Shown here one piece after another: positions 32,852 through 36,415 of a stretch of DNA of 36,415 nucleotides; the first letter of the stretch is position 1, and each line of letters opens with the position of its first letter. A model generated the notes under the pieces. It saw only the letters and a list, made by a program, of their open reading frames with translations, was not told where the DNA came from and did no database searches. The DNA comes from Proteobacteria bacterium UBA981 (lineage in GTDB: Bacteria; Pseudomonadota; Gammaproteobacteria; Ga0077536), in assembly GCA_002292285.1 (NCBI GenBank), contig DBBP01000005.1, positions 1 to 36,415 of the forward strand, read 5' to 3'. Made by a program: the position numbers and the translations under genes.

Positions 32852-33934
32852 ATGGTTACGTCTGACAACGATACGTCCATCGTCGATTCAAAGCTGCTTG
32901 ATGTACTGACAACCGCAGTTTTGGTACTCGATGAGGACCTTACTGTGATTCTGGCGAATGCCGCGGCGCAGTCGTTAATCGAGGCGAGTGAGACGCGCAT
33001 TCGGGGCACCCTGCTGGCCGAGATTTTGCCCGGGGCTGACGAGTTGGTGCACGCCGCCAGCCGAGCTCTGCTCGAAGAGCGTGCTTTCACTGAACGGGGA
33101 CTGGACCTGCGCCTTGGGAAGTTCTCTACCGTTATCGTCGACTGTTGTGTGACGCCTCTGCTGAAAGAAAGGGACGCAGGGGCCCGGGTTTTGATTGAAA
33201 TGAGCAATCTGGAACACGATCAACGTATTCGCAGCGCCGGCAATATGCTCATTCAGAACACGATATCCAGCGCTTTATTGCAGGGGCTCGCTCATGAAAT
33301 AAAGAATCCTCTGGGTGGCATTCGTGGTGCCGCACAGCTCCTCGAGCGCGAGCTGGAAGATCAACGTCAGAGCGAGTACACGCAGGTAATCATTGGCGAA
33401 GTCGACCGCCTGAGTACGCTTGTCGATCGCATGTTGGGCCCGCGCGGCGAATCGCATCAAACGTCGGTCAACATCCATGATGTGCTGGAGCATGTTCGCT
33501 TGGTCGTTGACGCCGAGCGAGCCAGCAACGTGATAATCGAGCGCGACTATGACCCAAGTATCCCGAACGTTTTTGTCGACCGTGATCAGATGATTCAGGC
33601 TTTTATGAACCTCGTTCGCAACGCTGTGCAGGCGATTAACGGCGATGACGGCACCGTCACGATGCGAACTCGGGTGCAATACAAATTCACCATTGGGTCG
33701 GTAGTCCACCGCATCGTCGTCGCTGCCCAAATCATCGACGATGGACCAGGCGTCCCGTCAGAGTTACAGAGCGGCATTTTCTTCCCATTGGTATCAGGCA
33801 ATGCCGGTGGTTCCGGGCTGGGTCTCCCCATCGCGCAGTCATTGGTGCATCGACAAAATGGCCTGATGGGCTTTGAAAGTGTTCCTGGCCATACCGAATT
33901 CACGGTGTGGTTGCCATTGGAAGCACAACAATGA
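32852..33934 (+). CDS. glnL: Nitrogen sensor kinase GlnL (NtrB)
   Basis: Cytoplasmic histidine kinase/phosphatase that reads PII and phosphorylates GlnG. The 360 residues have a PAS domain at about 13-120, the phospho-acceptor H148 in GLAHEIKNPLGG, and the ATPase domain with NLVRNAVQAI (N box), DDGPGVP (G1) and SGLGLPIAQ (G2). No transmembrane segment is visible, as for NtrB. It overlaps glnG by ATGA. Confidence 0.96.
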   Translation: MVTSDNDTSIVDSKLLDVLTTAVLVLDEDLTVILANAAAQSLIEASETRIRGTLLAEILPGADELVHAASRALLEERAFTERGLDLRLGKFSTVIVDCCVTPLLKERDAGARVLIEMSNLEHDQRIRSAGNMLIQNTISSALLQGLAHEIKNPLGGIRGAAQLLERELEDQRQSEYTQVIIGEVDRLSTLVDRMLGPRGESHQTSVNIHDVLEHVRLVVDAERASNVIIERDYDPSIPNVFVDRDQMIQAFMNLVRNAVQAINGDDGTVTMRTRVQYKFTIGSVVHRIVVAAQIIDDGPGVPSELQSGIFFPLVSGNAGGSGLGLPIAQSLVHRQNGLMGFESVPGHTEFTVWLPLEAQQ

Positions 33935-35343
33935 CCAAACAACATGAAGTCTGGATTGTCGATGATGATCGCTCGATTCGGTGGGTCCTCGAACGTGCGC
34001 TTGAGAAGGCACAGGTTGTGACTCGCAGTTTCGAAAACGCCGACAAGGTTATTGCGCGACTTGCAGACTTCGAACCCGATGTCATCGTTACGGACGTCCG
34101 TATGCCGGGCACAGACGGCTTGACCTTGTTGCGTCATGTGCAGGAAGCGCATCCGGAACTACCCGTTATTGTCATGACCGCTTATTCGGATCTGGATCGC
34201 ACTGTCGCAGCGTTTCGTGGCGGCGCCTTTGAATATTTGCCAAAACCGTTCGACATCGATGACGCCGTCGCGATCGTTGGGCGGGCGATTCGAAAAGCCC
34301 AGCAAGGGCCGCCGTCGGAGATTCCGATTGACGACGGCGCGCATGTGCCGGAAATCATTGGCTCGTCGGCCGCGATGCAAGAAGTTTTTCGCGCCATTGG
34401 CCGGCTGGCTGGTTCACATATGACGGTCTTGCTGACCGGCGAGTCCGGCACAGGCAAAGAATTGGTGGCGCGCGCACTGCATCGGCACAGTCCACGCGCA
34501 GATGGTGCGTTTATCGCCCTTAACACCGCAGCCATTCCCCGTGATTTACTCGAGTCTGAACTTTTTGGTCACGAGAAAGGCGCATTTACCGGCGCCGCAG
34601 CACAGCGCATCGGTCGATTCGAACAAGCTGATCGCGGTACCTTGTTCCTCGACGAAATTGGCGACATGCCCGCGGACCTGCAAACGCGATTGTTACGTAT
34701 TCTGGCCGACGGGGAGTTCTATCGCGTCGGCGGTGTGCAATCGGTAAGCGTTGATGTGCGGGTGATCGCTGCGACCCATCAGAATCTTGAACAGCGGGTC
34801 GCAGACGGCGATTTCCGCGAAGATTTGTTTCATCGTCTTAACGTGATTCGATTGCGACTACCTGCATTACGCGAACGAATCGAAGATATCGAAACGCTCT
34901 CGGAGTTTTTCCTGCGCAATGTCGCCAACGAGCTTGGTGTGGAGTCGAAGCACATGACCGAACAGGCGTTGGCGGCGCTGCGAAATCATCGTTGGGCCGG
35001 CAATGTCAGGCAGCTGGAGAACGTTTGCCGCCGCGTGATGATTATGGCGCCGACCCGGGACATCCAACTTGATGATTTGCCAACGGAACTCAGAGAATCA
35101 GGGCAGCCCCACGAGAACTTCGCGGCTAAAGACTGGCAGGCTGCGCTGCGGCGATGGGCGGAACGGCACTTGGAGCAGAGCGACACAGCACTACTTGATG
35201 AGGCGTTACCGCAATTCGAGCGGACCATGATTCTGGTGGCGCTCGCCCGGACCCAGGGACGCCGTCAGGAAGCCGCCCGGCTACTCGGCTGGGGAAGAAA
35301 TACCCTGACCCGGAAGATCAAGGAATTGAAGCTGGATATTTAG
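33931..35343 (+). CDS. glnG: Nitrogen response regulator GlnG (NtrC)
   Basis: Sigma-54-dependent activator of nitrogen genes. The ATG at 33931 gives 470 residues; a start eight codons upstream is less likely. The receiver domain has D55 in VTDVRMPGTDG. The AAA+ domain has Walker A GESGTGKE at 170-177 and the sigma-54 contact loop GAFTGA at 217-222, with Walker B-like FLDEIGDMP. A Fis-type helix-turn-helix ends the protein (AARLLGWGRNTLTRKIKEL). It overlaps glnL by four bases and ends seven bases before hemB, which converges. Confidence 0.97.
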   Translation: MTKQHEVWIVDDDRSIRWVLERALEKAQVVTRSFENADKVIARLADFEPDVIVTDVRMPGTDGLTLLRHVQEAHPELPVIVMTAYSDLDRTVAAFRGGAFEYLPKPFDIDDAVAIVGRAIRKAQQGPPSEIPIDDGAHVPEIIGSSAAMQEVFRAIGRLAGSHMTVLLTGESGTGKELVARALHRHSPRADGAFIALNTAAIPRDLLESELFGHEKGAFTGAAAQRIGRFEQADRGTLFLDEIGDMPADLQTRLLRILADGEFYRVGGVQSVSVDVRVIAATHQNLEQRVADGDFREDLFHRLNVIRLRLPALRERIEDIETLSEFFLRNVANELGVESKHMTEQALAALRNHRWAGNVRQLENVCRRVMIMAPTRDIQLDDLPTELRESGQPHENFAAKDWQAALRRWAERHLEQSDTALLDEALPQFERTMILVALARTQGRRQEAARLLGWGRNTLTRKIKELKLDI

Positions 35344-35350
35344 CCGGTCG

Positions 35351-36361
35351 CTAGTCGCTTCGCAGCCAATTGGCTACGGCACCGGAAAAGTAACTCAAAA
35401 CGCCATCCGCGCCTGCGCGCTTAAACGAGATCAGGGATTCCAGAACGACTGCTTTCTCGTCAAGCCAGCCAGCCTGCGCGGCCGCTTTCAACATCGCGTA
35501 CTCACCGCTAACCTGATAGACAAAGGTTGGCACGGCGAATTCGTTTTTCACCCGTTGCACAATATCCAGGTAAGGCATGCCGGGTTTCACCATCACCATG
35601 TCGGCGCCTTCGGCGATGTCCAGCGCGACTTCGCGTAAAGCCTCGGCGCTGTTGCCAGGGTCCATTTGGTAAGTCTGCTTGCCACCCTTACCGATGTTCG
35701 CCCCGGAACCGACTGCATCACGAAACGGGCCATAAAATGCGGACGCATATTTGGCTGCGTAGGAGAGAATTTTTACGTTCGTGAATCCTTCACTTTCGAG
35801 TGCGGAGCGAATTGCGCCAATGCGACCGTCCATCATGTCCGACGGCGCCACAATGTCGACTCCGGCGCGGGCCTGCGACAAAGCCTGCTTGACCAATATA
35901 TCGAGGGTCGTGTCGTTTAAGATTTCGCCATCATCACTGAGTACACCGTCGTGGCCGTGGGTCGTGAACGGGTCAAGAGCGACGTCGGTAATCACGCCGA
36001 GTTCGGGGTAAGCATCCTTTATCGCTGCGATGGCACGTTGCGCGATGGCGTCCGGGTTGTAGGCTTCGCGACCGTCAGCCGTCTTCGCAGCCGCGGGTGT
36101 GACGGGGAACAAGGCCACGGCTGGAACGCCAAGTTGCGCGAGCCTGCCGGCCTCTTGCACGGCCAGATCGATACTCAACCGCTCAACCCCTGGCATGCTT
36201 GCAATCGCTTCCCGTTCGCCATGCCCATCGAGGATGAACATGGGCGCAATTAAATCGTCAGTAGTAAGGTTGAATTCGCGCACCAATCGCCGCACAAATT
36301 CGCTATTGCGAACGCGACGCATGCGGGTGCCAGGGAAACGTGCTTCGGGTAAATGCTTCAT
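35351..36361 (-). CDS. hemB: Delta-aminolevulinic acid dehydratase HemB (magnesium type)
   Basis: Condenses two aminolevulinate molecules to porphobilinogen. The 336 residues have both Schiff-base lysines: K204 in SYAAKYASAFYGPF and K259 in VMVKPGMPY. The metal loop reads DVALDPFTTHGHDGV; A128, D130 and D138 replace the cysteines of zinc enzymes, as in the magnesium-dependent HemB of P. aeruginosa. The ATG is at 36359-36361. Only 54 bases of upstream region remain in the window, with no clear promoter. Confidence 0.97.
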   Translation of the reverse strand: MKHLPEARFPGTRMRRVRNSEFVRRLVREFNLTTDDLIAPMFILDGHGEREAIASMPGVERLSIDLAVQEAGRLAQLGVPAVALFPVTPAAAKTADGREAYNPDAIAQRAIAAIKDAYPELGVITDVALDPFTTHGHDGVLSDDGEILNDTTLDILVKQALSQARAGVDIVAPSDMMDGRIGAIRSALESEGFTNVKILSYAAKYASAFYGPFRDAVGSGANIGKGGKQTYQMDPGNSAEALREVALDIAEGADMVMVKPGMPYLDIVQRVKNEFAVPTFVYQVSGEYAMLKAAAQAGWLDEKAVVLESLISFKRAGADGVLSYFSGAVANWLRSD

Positions 36362-36415
36362 GTGAGTGTCCGGTACGTGCGGAATATTTGCCGTCTTGGA
36401 TTCACAATGTAAATG

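Overview
The window is a piece of gammaproteobacterial chromosome with the end of an integrated element at its left edge. It keeps a well-known gammaproteobacterial gene neighbourhood: tRNA-Ile2, rpoD, dnaG, yqeY and rpsU on the minus strand, then tsaD, plsY, folB, folK-like, uppP and cca. Further on are trxA-rho, lptM-lysA, and glnA followed by glnL-glnG (ntrBC). HemB lacks the zinc cysteines and resembles the magnesium-type enzyme of Pseudomonas. I cannot name the genus. The core genes are GC-rich (38 of 60 bases GC in a sample at 4201-4260), while the left-edge element is poorer (26 of 60 at 301-360).

Region by region. 1-1668: terminal part of an integrative element. It carries a cut-off hypothetical cargo gene, a P4-type tyrosine integrase, and a structured tRNA-like non-coding stretch beside the tRNA gene used as target. 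1669-6486: tRNA-Ile2(CAU) and the macromolecular synthesis genes rpoD, dnaG, yqeY, rpsU. 6593-12614: tsaD (tRNA t6A), plsY (phospholipid), folB and a folK-like gene plus a pteridine reductase (pterins), a small lipoprotein, a MidA-type methyltransferase and uppP (cell-wall lipid carrier). 12691-18490: exported MsrA, a degenerate cyclase-FHA protein, and the minus-strand run slt, NDUFA9-like SDR, cca. 18919-21502: nitroreductase, yjbQ, hemH, cupin. 21518-25927: the ybbA-ybbP ABC exporter divergent from tesA and a zinc-ribbon Nudix hydrolase. 26331-28636: HIT protein, then rho and trxA. 28982-30394: lptM and lysA. 30395-35343: a nitrogen-regulated block with two NtrC sites, a sigma-54 promoter, glnA, a strong terminator, a DUF4124 gene, an NtrC-like site and glnL-glnG. 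35351-36361: hemB.

Most genes are housekeeping. The nitrogen block is a closed circuit: GlnL and GlnG control glnA through enhancer sites visible here, and a further site at the glnL start suggests autoregulation. Two haem genes (hemH, hemB) and several tRNA-related genes (tRNA-Ile2, tsaD, cca) are present but not in shared operons.

No clearly new multi-gene system was found. The least explained items are the tRNA-like palindromic element beside the integrase, the folK-like protein that has lost a catalytic-loop arginine, the cyclase-FHA protein with altered active-site residues, and a weak ORF wedged between trxA and lptM. Several starts are TTG or GTG; start choices are stated per gene.
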